NCBI GenBank assembly: GCA_025716855.1
Contig: JAIXMQ010000053.1
Span: 1 to 64,000 of the forward strand
DNA length: 64,000 nt
Source: Pilaira anomala
Taxonomy: Eukaryota > Mucoromycota > Mucoromycetes > Mucorales > Mucoraceae
Direction of reading: 5' to 3'
Shown here piece after piece: positions 23,037-34,395 of the stretch (positions within the stretch are counted from its first letter, which is position 1; each line of letters opens with the position of its first letter). The notes beneath the pieces are model-generated. The model was given only the letters and a program-made list of their open reading frames with translations. It made no database searches and was not told the origin of the DNA. The position numbers and the translations under genes were made by a program.

Positions 23037-25643
23037 CTAAACCTGTCCTTTGATATCAATCTTTTTATATTTTTTCAAACTCTCATTTAACCCAACTAAT
23101 GCTAATCTAGTATCTAATAATTTACTATCTTTCAATGTCTTGGCTTTTTGATCAATAAGAAATTTAAAGAGATCCTCTTCTGTTTCGAAACTTAACTCAC
23201 GCTGGATGAACTCTAAAGGAAGGTTAGGACGACACCTAATAACAATAATGAAAAAAAAAAAAGAATTTAGTTTTCCTCTAATTTTCTGTTGTCTGAATTA
23301 TACTTACGCTTTACATAGAACAATAAGTGCTCGCACTCGTTCTCTTTCACAGAATTGATCCATTAAATATCCACCCATGTTGGGCGCATTTCTATAAAGT
23401 ATAAAAAATCGATGGAAATTTCCGGTGGCGAGTGATGAACGTACATTCAAAGCGTGTCGAACAAACTCATTCTCTTTTTGCTCTGGGGTTAATTCGGCCA
23501 TGGTTGAATTTACATCTAAATTTTATTACTTGTCAGTCTCTTGTTATTTATATACACTAATTTTCGTTATATACTTTACCTGCCCAATTTTGTGTATGTA
23601 AAAAATACAAAATACGATAGGCTGTAAATTCCATCACATTGCCGGGAATACCGCTATTATATAATCCTTTTAATTGTGTTTGACATTGGTTATACTCTCC
23701 CAAATCACCCTATAAGTCATATGTATAAGTCATCCATTGTTATACACACATATACATGTAAGTTAATTACCTTTTCTAAAGCTATACGTGCATGAATTTC
23801 GTATACTTGAACTGTGAATTCATTTTTAATTCTTTGAATCTGTAAAAAAAAAAAAAAAAAAAAAAAAAGAGTTATAACCAATAATTGTACATATAACATC
23901 TCTTCAACTTACAGTTAAATCTTGACGCATGGATTTAAATTGATCGCAAATGTAGGTATAATTTTGTTCTGTTCTCCACTTGTCCTTTAATAATTCTAAT
24001 GTTTGTTTTAAAATAGGTAAAGGACGTACGGTTGCTGGATCCGGTGCCTTTTAACATTATGTTAAATCATTGCAGCTATAAAATTATATATTCAAAACTT
24101 ACTGATGTTAATCGCAAATACTGCTTCTCCAGCTTCTTTGATGTACCTACAACAGTATAATTAAAATCATTTCCATCCTATACATGAACAAGTTAGATTG
24201 ATTAAATACAAATATTGTATCTATGATACATACTAATTGCATCATTTGTAATGGAGTAGATATATTGTCTGCTTTAAATTGTGCAGCGTCTTCTTCAAAC
24301 CGTCTTAATCGTCTCAATCGCTTCGCCTCTTCTTCCGCAGAAGGTTGACGAATTTGCTGTAATTCATTATTTTTAGCAGCTAACTTATTCTTTTTACTAT
24401 AGGAAAATTATAAGTATTTTTTTTTCTCTCTCTTTCTCTCTCTCTAAATTTCATAAATCATTTTGTTTTACCCTTTTTTTTTCTTTTTTTGTGGTTTACA
24501 TGCACTATAAAGACATATCAAGTTAAAAAAAACACATCAAGTCTCACTATATTTTATCATTTTACCTGGGTAAATCCATTTCGCTCCAATCAGTTGTTAG
24601 TAACGTACCAGATTGATGTGCTTCCAGTATAAGATTACGTAGCTGTACTTCGGCTTGATCTCGTTTATCTTGTAAGCAATTGGCGAATACATCTTGAACA
24701 TATTGTCTAATAACTAAAATAAATCATCATGCTATACTACTTAAAGCAATGCCAGATACTTACTTTAAAGAAGGAGGCCAAGAATCAGAGGCCATTGCAT
24801 TCCTTTCATTATCTTTTTGTTCAGCTGTTTTGGGGGCTGGTACAACAGGTGGTGCTGGAGGTGCTGGAGGATGATAAACAGGTGGTGTGGGTTGATAAGT
24901 GGGTGGCTCAGGTTTTGGCTCAGGTTTTTTCAACCAAGGAGGAACTTTGATTCCAGGCTCTATATACATATAAAAAGAGTAAAAGGTGGTCAATTTAAAA
25001 AGAAACTCTTATAATCAAGATTAGAATGACTTACTTTGTGGGTAAGAAGGTTGAGTAAAAGGCGTTGATCTCTGAGCAGTATTTGGAGGATAATAAGGTT
25101 GGTATTGTTGCGGTTGTTGAGGTGGTTGAGGAGGAGGAGGCTGGTTATAAGCTGGTTGATTATAATTTGGGTAAGTAGGTTGCTGTGAATAATAGTTACC
25201 ATAGTTAGGAGTATAATTATTTGTGCCAGGCGCAGCAGCATAATTATTAGTACCGGGCGCATAATTATTAGTGCCTGGTGGTGCCATAGGTTGAGAAGCA
25301 ACTGGTGCTGCTGCAGTTACACCTGGTGCGGTTTCTATACCAGGTGGTGGAGGATTATGTGCGTAATATTGTTGATAGTAAGCTTGTTGTTGGTCTGGGG
25401 TTTGCGTATTATAATGTTGATAATAATATTGTTGTTCAGGGGTTTGAGTTGGAGGTGATGGATTATAGGTTTGCCATTGATTGTTTGGTTTTGCAGCCGT
25501 TGGAGCTGTAGACCTATCAAAAATATGTTAATGGATTGTTTACATTTTAGAGAAAATAAAATAAAATAAACAATAAGACAAGCTTTTGTATTCTCTTTTT
25601 ACCACGGAGGGTTAACAATTTTTTTTTCTTGAGAGTGAGCCAC
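23037..25643 (-). CDS. THP3/LENG8-like SAC3/GANP-domain mRNP protein (start codon unresolved)
   Basis: Twelve exons: 25643-25603, 25513-25035, 24959-24764, 24706-24566, 24504-24472, 24396-24234, 24177-24103, 24047-23913, 23839-23771, 23709-23580, 23515-23308 and 23235-23037. The total is an in-frame 623 codons. The N-terminal third is low-complexity Q/P/Y/N with APGTNNY repeats. Next come SWPPSLKQYVQDVF, a lysine-rich stretch, then the SAC3/GANP domain opening [20 protein letters not shown] and running to the C-terminus. Yeast Thp3 pairs with Csn12 in transcription elongation and splicing; LENG8 is the animal counterpart. No ATG precedes the frame: exon 1 opens after a TAA, and the first codon after TTT AAA is GTG. 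The true start may be non-AUG, in a missed upstream exon, or at the internal Met at 25287. Confidence 0.87.
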
Positions 25644-25796
25644 TTTAAATTAAATAATGTCGAGTAGATTAAAAATTACTCGAATTCAAAAGAATGTTGT
25701 TTGGAAAAAAGAAGAAAAAGGAAAAAAATAAATAATTTATCGCGCTTGAAAAATATGGATTGACTTTCCTTTTTTTAAAAATATATACATTATAGC
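25644..25796. promoter_or_regulatory. Short bidirectional promoter between THP3 and TTI1
   Basis: Only about 153 bp separate the coding ends of two divergently transcribed genes. It is AT-rich and holds no obvious TATA box in either standard position. Confidence 0.45.
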
Positions 25797-28700
25797 ATGT
25801 CAAACATTGCAGAGGAAAGAATACAGCAGTTCCATAAAATAAAACATGTAACGAATTTACTCTTACCATACGAGAAAGAAGTTAATAGGAGTAATATCAG
25901 GGTTATTTCAAATTTACTATATAACTTGTACACGGATTTACAGGCAATAGAGGATCCGGAATCTATAATGTCAAAAGTCAACACAGATCTTGTACTTATT
26001 CCTCTAATCCGTTTATATAAATCCATGACAAATACAGAAAAATACGGATACGACGTCTTTATAGAACCTTGGCTGAAAATCATGCATTTTTTATTATCAA
26101 GGACGCTTCTCAAGACCTGGATGCCACCAAAATTTACAATTGAATTATTTTCCTTATTCTCTAGACTGATAGGTCAAACCAAACAGTCAGATGAAATCAA
26201 GTTTTTAGCTGTCTTGTGCCTATCATCTAGTTTACCTGCAAAATACAAGGAAGGAAGATATAGCTCTTTCAAAGAATCAGTTTATTATGGGTTAGCACAA
26301 TCCTTGCAAACGAATGATTTCTTACCGGTTGCATCAACAGGCATTGTAGCGTTGCTGTCTGTCATACAACAAGATCAAGATATCAAGTTACGGTTGGAAT
26401 CTTTAAATGTTCTATCTCAAGTACTATTTGATAATATACGTGATCATGATTCTTTGGCTGTGTATTTACCTGGTGTTACATCCAAGCTATGCACAACTCT
26501 TTCTCAGAAAGGAGAGAAGGAGAATCATCAAATTATGTGTGCTGGCTTAAAAGTCCTGGGTGAACTGATCCAGATGTCCATGGGTGATGAAGATAACGAC
26601 ACGCTTGAAGAAATTAACTCTTTTCAAGATGCTTTAACGCATTACAAGAAAGATAAACAAGAACCTACAGAGACGAGTGGAAAGAAAAGAAATAAGGCTT
26701 GGTATACACAATCGAAACAAAGTTTAGCCAATGTTATGAGCCAAATATTAAAGATTCGATTATATCCTGATTGGAGAACAAGACAAGCGTTTGTAGAATT
26801 TGCATATACTTTACTTTCAAGTTGTGCACGTACGTTAGATAATTGTATTCAGCCTTTATTGGAATTGATGGTGTTACATATGGATGATGCGTACGCAGAG
26901 GTATCCAATACATGCCAAATAAAAATGCAATTATTAGCAACACAGCCTGCTTTTGAAGGTACTATTGTGCCTATATTAAAAGAAGAATTGTACGACTGGA
27001 TCATGAAATTTCCTAAATATATGATCTCAAGAGACGAAAGTGAAAAAACGAATGCGATGGGATTAATTACAGGTTTTATACTTTTATTAAAAGAACAATC
27101 AGCTAGTGTTTTATCCGGTGTATTAGATCGTGCGTCTGACGGCTGGATGACAGCTCTGGAAATCGATAAAGATAGTCTGAACGTGCTGGAAGAAAAGAAA
27201 GCAGAACAATTTATCGAACTAAAAACATCGGCAGAAAAGGCAACGCCCATGTATCCTAAAATACGGTTTAAACATGCTGTCACAGACATCACTACAGGAA
27301 AGTTGACACGTTTATTGAATGTGGTGGGCAGATTTTGTGATTTAAAAAGTTGGATACAGCATTTCATAAGGTACTTGGCGCCCGAGAATAGTGTATTAAA
27401 TGATCCTCAAGCAGCCTTTATTGTACATTCGTTATTATCCGGGGCATTTGCATTTAATGCAGATACAGAGGTGAATGATTGGATCCAAGATGTGGATGGG
27501 GTAGAAGATAGCCGTAAATTGAAATTAAGAGTGATTTCATTAGATGTATTAAAGGACACAATGGATTTATTGACACGGGCCACTTTTACAACTACGAAAA
27601 GCTCCACTGTTACAACCGCCAGTTCATTTCAATTAGATGAAGAAAGTGGGTACATTTTAACGGTATGCTTTGGATTACAAATTGTTGGATTAACTGCTAG
27701 TATCTTGGGACAAGACGAGTTACAAGATCAATTTATTACACTATTGTATCCACTTTTAGCACATTTAGGATCTGCTAATGTTTATATTCATACGTATGCG
27801 CTGATTACATTGGATTCAATTGCTCTTTTGTGTGGATTAGATAGTGCAAAGGAATTAGCTATACAGAACATTGATTATATCATCAACATGATCTCACAAC
27901 ATATTTCGGTATTAAGTGAGAATGCACGTGTGCCGCTTGTATTGAAGGCCCTGATTCATGTAGGTGGATATGCTAGTATCGGCTATTTAGATGACACTGT
28001 ATTAGAAATATATGATGCATTAGAAAGGTATAATTCAAATGACTGGTTATGTATACAATTATGTGGCGTGCTTTTTGAAATTGTTCAGACGATGGAAAGG
28101 AACTTGCCAAAGAAGAGTCAAAGGAGCAGCCAAGAGGATGCAAGTGAATCAACTGAAACAGATGGTATTTCTCCAGAAGTTCAATCATTTATGGAGGAAG
28201 ACGGTGCAAGTGAGGAAGACAAAGATCATGCATCCATGGAAGAAATCGGAAAATATTTCTTGGAGAGACAAGCAGCAGGAAAACATGATGAATTGACATT
28301 AGAACAAAGTATTATGGATCAAGCTAATTTACCCATAGATTTACCAACTGAAGACGAAGAAGAAGTCAAGGAAAAGAAAGAAGTACCTTTGAATAAAGAA
28401 GAATTAATGGCAAAAGAAATTATGGATAGGTCGAGCCATTTTTTAACTGCATCATCTCCTCAGCTTCGATCACAAATGCTTATTTTACTTACATCCGGTG
28501 TTTCTATCTTATCGAATCATCCAAGTGAATTAAATCAACTGATACATAGTTTCTGGAAGCCTATTATAAATCGATTAAGTGATCAACAAAATTTTGTGGT
28601 GCTTCACGCTGCCCGTTTAATTGAAGCTGTATCAAGTATATCCACAGATTTTTTATCTGGCAAGTTTGTAAATGATCTTTGGCCAATATTTAAAGTCTTA

Positions 28701-29078
28701 TTAAAAAAGGGTGTTATGGCTGCAAAAAACAATACTGTGTCAGATTACTCTATTTATTCATTGTATCATCGTACACAGTTGTGTCTCCTTCATACTTTGA
28801 CACATATCGTTCAACATGTCCCAATCAATCAACCTGTAGTTAAGAGTATATTGGAAGAAACTAAATTTTATTACAGAAATGGTCAAGTACACGAACAATT
28901 AGCAAATGGATGTGAAGCATTATTTAATGCATTAGCAACGCAACAACCGGATACAGTTTGGTTTTATCGAACATGCGTAGCTGGTGCTAATTTACAACCT
29001 CCTTCATCTTTATTGGATTCTTTTGTGATACCTGAATGGATGAAACTTGATACTGATCGCAGAGCGATAGCATTATGA
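25797..29078 (+). CDS. TTI1: TTI1-like HEAT-repeat subunit of the Tel2-Tti1-Tti2 (TTT) complex
   Basis: A single uninterrupted frame of 1093 aa, the size of TTI1 proteins in yeast and animals. The sequence is almost entirely amphipathic helices of HEAT type. The C-terminal third matches the conserved TTI1 region (MDRSSHFLTASSPQLRSQM, HAARLIEAVSSIS, YHRTQLCLLHTL) and an acidic, lysine-rich linker lies at about residues 770-870. The TTT complex chaperones PIKK kinases such as TOR, ATM and ATR with Hsp90. Identification rests on overall architecture and C-terminal similarity from memory, not an alignment. The lack of any intron is unusual beside neighbours with five to twelve exons. Confidence 0.8.
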   Translation: MSNIAEERIQQFHKIKHVTNLLLPYEKEVNRSNIRVISNLLYNLYTDLQAIEDPESIMSKVNTDLVLIPLIRLYKSMTNTEKYGYDVFIEPWLKIMHFLLSRTLLKTWMPPKFTIELFSLFSRLIGQTKQSDEIKFLAVLCLSSSLPAKYKEGRYSSFKESVYYGLAQSLQTNDFLPVASTGIVALLSVIQQDQDIKLRLESLNVLSQVLFDNIRDHDSLAVYLPGVTSKLCTTLSQKGEKENHQIMCAGLKVLGELIQMSMGDEDNDTLEEINSFQDALTHYKKDKQEPTETSGKKRNKAWYTQSKQSLANVMSQILKIRLYPDWRTRQAFVEFAYTLLSSCARTLDNCIQPLLELMVLHMDDAYAEVSNTCQIKMQLLATQPAFEGTIVPILKEELYDWIMKFPKYMISRDESEKTNAMGLITGFILLLKEQSASVLSGVLDRASDGWMTALEIDKDSLNVLEEKKAEQFIELKTSAEKATPMYPKIRFKHAVTDITTGKLTRLLNVVGRFCDLKSWIQHFIRYLAPENSVLNDPQAAFIVHSLLSGAFAFNADTEVNDWIQDVDGVEDSRKLKLRVISLDVLKDTMDLLTRATFTTTKSSTVTTASSFQLDEESGYILTVCFGLQIVGLTASILGQDELQDQFITLLYPLLAHLGSANVYIHTYALITLDSIALLCGLDSAKELAIQNIDYIINMISQHISVLSENARVPLVLKALIHVGGYASIGYLDDTVLEIYDALERYNSNDWLCIQLCGVLFEIVQTMERNLPKKSQRSSQEDASESTETDGISPEVQSFMEEDGASEEDKDHASMEEIGKYFLERQAAGKHDELTLEQSIMDQANLPIDLPTEDEEEVKEKKEVPLNKEELMAKEIMDRSSHFLTASSPQLRSQMLILLTSGVSILSNHPSELNQLIHSFWKPIINRLSDQQNFVVLHAARLIEAVSSISTDFLSGKFVNDLWPIFKVLLKKGVMAAKNNTVSDYSIYSLYHRTQLCLLHTLTHIVQHVPINQPVVKSILEETKFYYRNGQVHEQLANGCEALFNALATQQPDTVWFYRTCVAGANLQPPSSLLDSFVIPEWMKLDTDRRAIAL

Positions 29079-29289
29079 TTTATCTCAACGAAAAATGATA
29101 AAAAAAAAATAATTAATACTTAATGATAAAAAAAGTTCGGAAAATAAGCCAAGGATTTGGTTCATAGTATAAATAACATTATATTCCCTTTCCAAAAATC
29201 ACACACTCCCTCTTCTTTTTTTCTTCTCTCTTTTCTTTTAATTTGCTTAAGAAATAAATCTTTTCTTAAAGAAAAACTTTATATATAAA

Positions 29290-30822
29290 ATGCCTTTTTG
29301 TCGATGTGGTGAAATATGCCTAAGTAATACATGTAAAAAGTGTGGATACGATTTCAGATGTAAGTCTCTTTCTGTCTCTTTTTAATGTAGTCCCTGATTT
29401 TTTTTTCTCCGAAATATTAGCAAGCCCAGCAGTTGATCGTTGGCAATCTAGGTAAAGACTTACGGATTTTTTTAAAGTTGTTTCATGCATCCTAATAGTA
29501 AAAATTAGATATATGGGCAGTGTCATGGGTTTAGATAGTTTAGCTTCCCCAGTCGACGATGATGACGATTATGAAGAAGATAGCGATTCTCGTTCAGCAT
29601 GTTCCCCGTTTACACAACGTACAAGTACACCTATATTAAAACGTATATCCCAAACATATAATAATCTGCTGGATAGTAGAAGAGTAGCACCTTCTTCACA
29701 AATTAAAAAAACCCCTGTTTTGACACCCTCAACTCGATTTAGTAAAACTTCAACGGAAAGCAGTTGCGGAGAATGTCAAAAGAAACTATCTGGAAAGACA
29801 GTTAGGTTACCGGATACACAAATTAGATATCATTGGAAATGTCTCAAATGTAAAGGATGTGCTTTGCCTTTTGAAGATACGTCTTTTTTTATTGATGTTC
29901 ATAAGAGAGTCTTTCATCCTGACGTAAGTTTATTTGAACGGGGAGAGGTATCGTACGTGTTTTTTCTGATGCTTCCTTTTTTTTTTATAGTGTGCTCCGT
30001 CTACTCTGGCAATTCAAGGCTGTACTAGATGTTCTCAACCTGTACTTGATAGTTATCTAACATTAAATTCAACTGTATTACATCCAAGGGTAAATATAAA
30101 TAACATATTGCACATGAAAAAAAAAGAAGGAAATGTAATTTTGCTATTGTAGTGTTTCAGATGTACAGGATGTCAAAAAATATTACAGCCAGCTTCTATT
30201 TATACAGATCTAGACGGATCATTTTGTCAACATTGTACAAAAGAGAAACTAACGGATGATAAAGAATTACTTTCAAAACATATGCGGATTGTACCACAAC
30301 CTCAAGTGATTACAAGGTCTTCACCCACAGTAAATACATCATTTGATATTCCAAATGACTGTAACAGTCCTTTATTAGAAAGGATGCAATCTCCTTTGAG
30401 TGGAGCCTCACCTAAGCGTACTGCATCTATCAAGCCATCTTCTTTAATGAGTTCAAGAGGTAGACCATTGCCTCGATTTGGAGTGGTACGTGATTGTCCT
30501 GGATGTAATCAACGTATCGTATCTGTACACGAAGAAATCCCTGGTCCGAAAGCAGCTAGATGGCATAAGAAGTGTCTTGCATGTGATGGATGTTCCAAAA
30601 TATTAGATTCTGGTGCTACTGTGGCAGAAGATGCAGAGACTGGTAATTTAAAGCCATGGTGCACCACCTGTTTAGTAAGGGTTTTTTTTTTTTACTGCTT
30701 TTGACTTTTGAAATAACCCTTTTTTCCATTAGTTGACAAAAAAGAAAAAGTTACCAAGCTCTTTATCACAAAAATGGAGCTCTTCACCTATTATAAAATC
30801 CTCTACTACTGCACGTGTATAA
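29290..30822 (+). CDS. LIM-domain protein with three LIM modules
   Basis: Exons 29290-29359, 29421-29451, 29509-29923, 29991-30089, 30153-30674 and 30733-30822 give 408 aa. A short cysteine-rich opening (MPFCRCGEICLSNTCKKCG) precedes a Ser/Thr-rich region. Then come two adjacent LIM-type zinc modules (CGECQKK, HWKCLKCKGC, GCTRCSQPV, CFRCTGCQKI, CQHC) and, after a linker, a third beginning CPGCNQRI with WHKKCLACDGC and CTTC. LIM modules are protein-binding zinc fingers. Fungal proteins of this layout act at sites of polarised growth or with Rho GTPases, but no GAP domain follows here. Partners cannot be inferred. The Cys-rich N-terminus resembles sequence in the Pxl/Rga group, with low certainty. 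Confidence 0.85.
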
Positions 30823-31141
30823 TAAAAAGTTTGTATAGGTTTTAATTACGGAAAATAAATTTCAAAAATGTCTTGGGGAATATAAATGACGGAGGTGTGG
30901 GTCATAGCATCTTTAAAAACATGCATATAATCTTTTTAAAAAATAAAAAAAAGGGGGGGGGAGAAGATAGAACTCCCCCTTTATTTAATATTTTGATCAG
31001 CATTTTTAAGTGATCCCTTCTTCCTCTTCTTCTCCTTTTAAAACAAAAATAAAGTAATCGCACAGATATCCTTATTCTCTTTTCTCTTCTTCTTTATCTA
31101 TTTTTGCTCTTTTCTTCTCATGTTTCCTATTTACTTACTAC
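30823..31141. other. Intergenic, LIM gene to RING-CH gene
   Basis: AT-rich. A G9 run at 30954-30962 and CT-rich sequence precede the next start. No gene seen. Confidence 0.4.
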
Positions 31142-32047
31142 ATGAACCCTTTACCGTCTTCTGCTTTATGTTTTCCGCCACCTTATACTAAACCAACTAG
31201 TAAAACAGAGAGTACACAAGTCCCTTCAACGTCGAATATAGAACTTCGAATTAAAAATAAGCACAAACAACGCCGTCATCATCGTCGTAAATGTCATATA
31301 TGTAGCAGTAGAACTCCACCCTCAGGGCATCAAGAAATTGGACCTTATTTAATGCATCGCACACAACCTGACTTGGTTTCTATCTGTCCTTGTCGACATC
31401 GAGCACACCCTATTTGTCTTTTGAAATATGGCACAAATTACAGATGCAATGTATGTAGCTATATTTACCAGTCAAAATGGTATATTGCATGGTTCTCACA
31501 GATATTATGCTTGGTATGTCATATACTTAGTCTTGCATCAGCTGTCGGGCTTGTGTTTGGATTATCCCATTTGGGTAGAGTACTGGATGAAATTGGGTTA
31601 GGTAGTGAAATGGGACCTAAATTAGATGGTGATGAGACATGGCAGGATCATGAAATGAGTGATATTAAGGAATGGCTGAATATAGTGCATTTTGCAACGG
31701 GGATCGCGGGGGAAGCGTTACTTGGATTAGTATACATTGTTGGGGTATGTCTTGTAGTTGGTGTAGAGAGGACATTGGAGATGGTTTCGAGTATATTATA
31801 TATTCAGTTAAATTGTTGGAAGCCGAAATGGATACGAAAATGGTGTATCTATATTTTTTTATGTGTATTAGGACTTGTACTAGGGACTTATCTGTTGTTC
31901 TTTTCTTGGATTTGGGCAAGTGTCTTGCATCATGTAAGAAAACGTGTGCTGGATATAAAGATGAGGAATATCCATAGTCATTATTGCGATAGAAATAAGT
32001 CGGTATCGCTTGTAAATCAATCGATAATACCTTTAGAGCCGGTCTAG
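31142..32047 (+). CDS. RING-CH (MARCH-like) membrane E3 ubiquitin ligase
   Basis: Intronless 301 aa. The variant RING begins CHICSSR and contains CPCRHRAHPICLLKYG then CNVCSYIYQ, giving the C4HC3 arrangement (His at the fourth or fifth ligand) of RING-CH domains. Hydrophobic helices follow: about residues 120-150, 180-205 and 235-265, separated by charged loops. The C-terminus is basic. Membrane RING-CH ligases ubiquitinate membrane proteins for sorting or ERAD. The spacing after the first zinc pair is long (about 31 residues), which makes this a divergent member. The N-terminus is polar with a His/Arg stretch. Confidence 0.78.
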   Translation: MNPLPSSALCFPPPYTKPTSKTESTQVPSTSNIELRIKNKHKQRRHHRRKCHICSSRTPPSGHQEIGPYLMHRTQPDLVSICPCRHRAHPICLLKYGTNYRCNVCSYIYQSKWYIAWFSQILCLVCHILSLASAVGLVFGLSHLGRVLDEIGLGSEMGPKLDGDETWQDHEMSDIKEWLNIVHFATGIAGEALLGLVYIVGVCLVVGVERTLEMVSSILYIQLNCWKPKWIRKWCIYIFLCVLGLVLGTYLLFFSWIWASVLHHVRKRVLDIKMRNIHSHYCDRNKSVSLVNQSIIPLEPV

Positions 32048-32260
32048 AATTTTTTTATGTGCTATTTTTAATAAATGATATTTGCTTATTTTATTTAAGT
32101 CTATTTTATCATTTCCTATTATTTCAAACGCGAAATAGGTTATACATGGTTTAAAAAGTAACTTTTAAAGAGTTTCGCATGCGATGAAAGTTAGACTAAT
32201 ACGACACACACATGACCTGAACATATTAAAGAATTATTTTCACAGGTATGGTTCTCAGTT

Positions 32261-32294
<34 letters not shown>

Positions 32295-33323
32295 CTTGTT
32301 TATTACACGTATTCATGAATTCAATAAAAAATTTGGTGCAGTCGAAAAGAGAAGAGCTTGGAATTTAAAAAGTTTTTTTTTTGTACTTTTAAAAAATGAT
32401 GCATAATGCATATATTGTGAAACTTAGAACCCTTTTTTTTTTTTTGAAAATCAGGTAACTGAAAATTTCTTAACAAATGTAAATTGATAGATTATTTAAA
32501 TTGGGCTATTTTATCACAAACAAAAATAAAAACGCAATTGCCACATTTCCATTGTGTATGTATAGCATGTGCTTAGATCGGATAGTATTTCGCGCGTGAA
32601 AAGATGAGTGTTTCGATTTAAGTAATTGGGATTAATCATCTCTTAGAAAAAAAAAATCATCACTTTTGGGCGATTAACATGATATGTTATATAGAGGAGA
32701 AAACGTTTAACTAATAGCTACATCTCTTACATATGTTTTTCACTTATATGCGTAACGTAATAAATTTACAAAATCATTTTTCACAAAATCAAGATGTAAA
32801 GACAGATCAAACTCGTCGTTGAATAAATAGATATTTACGTCATAATATGTAGGAAAAAGAGAAGTAATAAAGAAGTCAGCTAACTACTACAATAAAATAT
32901 AATCTAAATTATTTCAATTTTTACATTACACCATACATTCTTAAAAAAAATTCTTTAATCTTGTAACAAGATATATATAGATTAAACCGAGGTTAATAAC
33001 AAAAATAATCTCACAAATGCCTCAAATATCGAAATAGTAATAGCAAATAAAATCTAATTGACAGTCTATTGACAATATATTTTACACGCTTTGACACTTA
33101 GTTTTTTTTCCTCATTAGAATTTATATCCTTACGGTATTTTATCATTTTTAACAATTAAAAATAAACATTTTGATACATCTCCAGATAATTTAATTTATA
33201 GATCACCAAGACATAAACTTCTTAGTCTTATCGTTTATATAAATTATCTTCCTTACTATTCTATCACCTAAAATAATAAACCTTTTTTTTTTAAAAAAAA
33301 CCTGCGAAAAGATATTTTTTCGA
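32048..33323. other. AT-rich intergenic region upstream of the homeobox gene
   Basis: No coding frame. It contains an A-run at 32264-32292 and numerous TA-rich tracts. Its length exceeds most intergenic gaps here and may hold extended control elements for the homeodomain gene, which is inference. Confidence 0.45.
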
Positions 33324-34358
33324 ATGACAACTTGTTTTAATGATTCAAACTATTCTTTCCCTTTTCCCATTCCATTATCTTTAAAAATATCAACAATGCC
33401 TGAGCAAAGTCCGTCAGAATCTCCTCCAAGAAAACATGACTATATGAATGAATCATGGGTACCTAAAATCAAGCGTCGACGTCGATTTTCAACCGAGGAG
33501 ACCAAGATATTAGAAAAGGAATATGACCGAAACTCGAGTCCAAATCAAGAAAAAATTCAAGAAATTGCTAATGCTATCTCAACGCCACGTAAAATAGTTA
33601 CAACTTGGTTTCAAAATAGAAGAGCAAAGAATAAAAGAAAGGAAAGAGCGAAAGCTGAGAGTAATAGTGACATAAGTCTTGGAAGTAGAAGGATTATGTA
33701 CAGGGACGGTGATGGCGAGGAAACTTATAGGGATGAATCGGTATCTGAATCCAATGATGACTACATTCCCGTTGTAAATATACCTTATGGAGCTGATTGT
33801 TATGACTATATTAGTGGTAGTAGTCAGACAGGTCAATATACCATGCAACAACAATCTGAATTACAATCATGCGCTAATACATTAACTACATCACCTAATA
33901 CTACTATTAACTATTATAACACAAGAAGTCACCCACCTCAAATATTTACTACGTCTCCTCCGCCTACAGTTGATACAAATCAGCCATACACATTTCTTCA
34001 AAATAATCAGTATTTTACTTTACCACAAAACAATCAACAGTATAGTATTAATATTTATAATAATATGAATAACTATCTTCATCTTCAAGAACAGTATGAA
34101 ACAAATCATAGCAACCCAAGAGATAATATGAGCAATAGAAATGTGTATGATATGAACCCATGGCAAAATTATTTTTATTGGCAACCGTATCAAACAGATC
34201 CGTCTTTATTTGGTGATATGAATAATAGAAATTTTTGTCCTTTTGCAATGGACACCATGTTATCTGCTCTAAACAACGAGTCAGCCCAACAATTTTGTAT
34301 AAATCCTACCGACATTTATCTAAACCAAAGAAGTCAAAAAGAATCAGAAGACCCATGA
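33324..34358 (+). CDS. Homeodomain transcription factor
   Basis: Intronless 344 aa. The homeodomain covers about residues 50-110: basic arm KRRRRFS, helix 1 around EETKILEKEYDRN, helix 2 QEKIQEIANAIS, and recognition helix IVTTWFQNRRAKNKRK with the invariant W95, F96, N98 and R100. The spacing between helices shows no three-residue TALE insertion. The remainder is Asn/Gln/Tyr/Pro-rich and probably disordered. An in-frame second Met at residue 25 is an equally good start. Fungal homologues include Pho2-like and morphogenesis regulators; the exact orthologue is not identifiable. It is convergent with the RRM gene, 37 bp between stops. Confidence 0.9.
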   Translation: MTTCFNDSNYSFPFPIPLSLKISTMPEQSPSESPPRKHDYMNESWVPKIKRRRRFSTEETKILEKEYDRNSSPNQEKIQEIANAISTPRKIVTTWFQNRRAKNKRKERAKAESNSDISLGSRRIMYRDGDGEETYRDESVSESNDDYIPVVNIPYGADCYDYISGSSQTGQYTMQQQSELQSCANTLTTSPNTTINYYNTRSHPPQIFTTSPPPTVDTNQPYTFLQNNQYFTLPQNNQQYSINIYNNMNNYLHLQEQYETNHSNPRDNMSNRNVYDMNPWQNYFYWQPYQTDPSLFGDMNNRNFCPFAMDTMLSALNNESAQQFCINPTDIYLNQRSQKESEDP

Positions 34359-34395
34359 AAAATATATGTTATTATTTATTATATGGTTCTTATGT

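Noticed and set aside
26849..27367. 172-codon minus-strand frame inside TTI1
   Set aside because: Shadow of a long real coding frame on the other strand.
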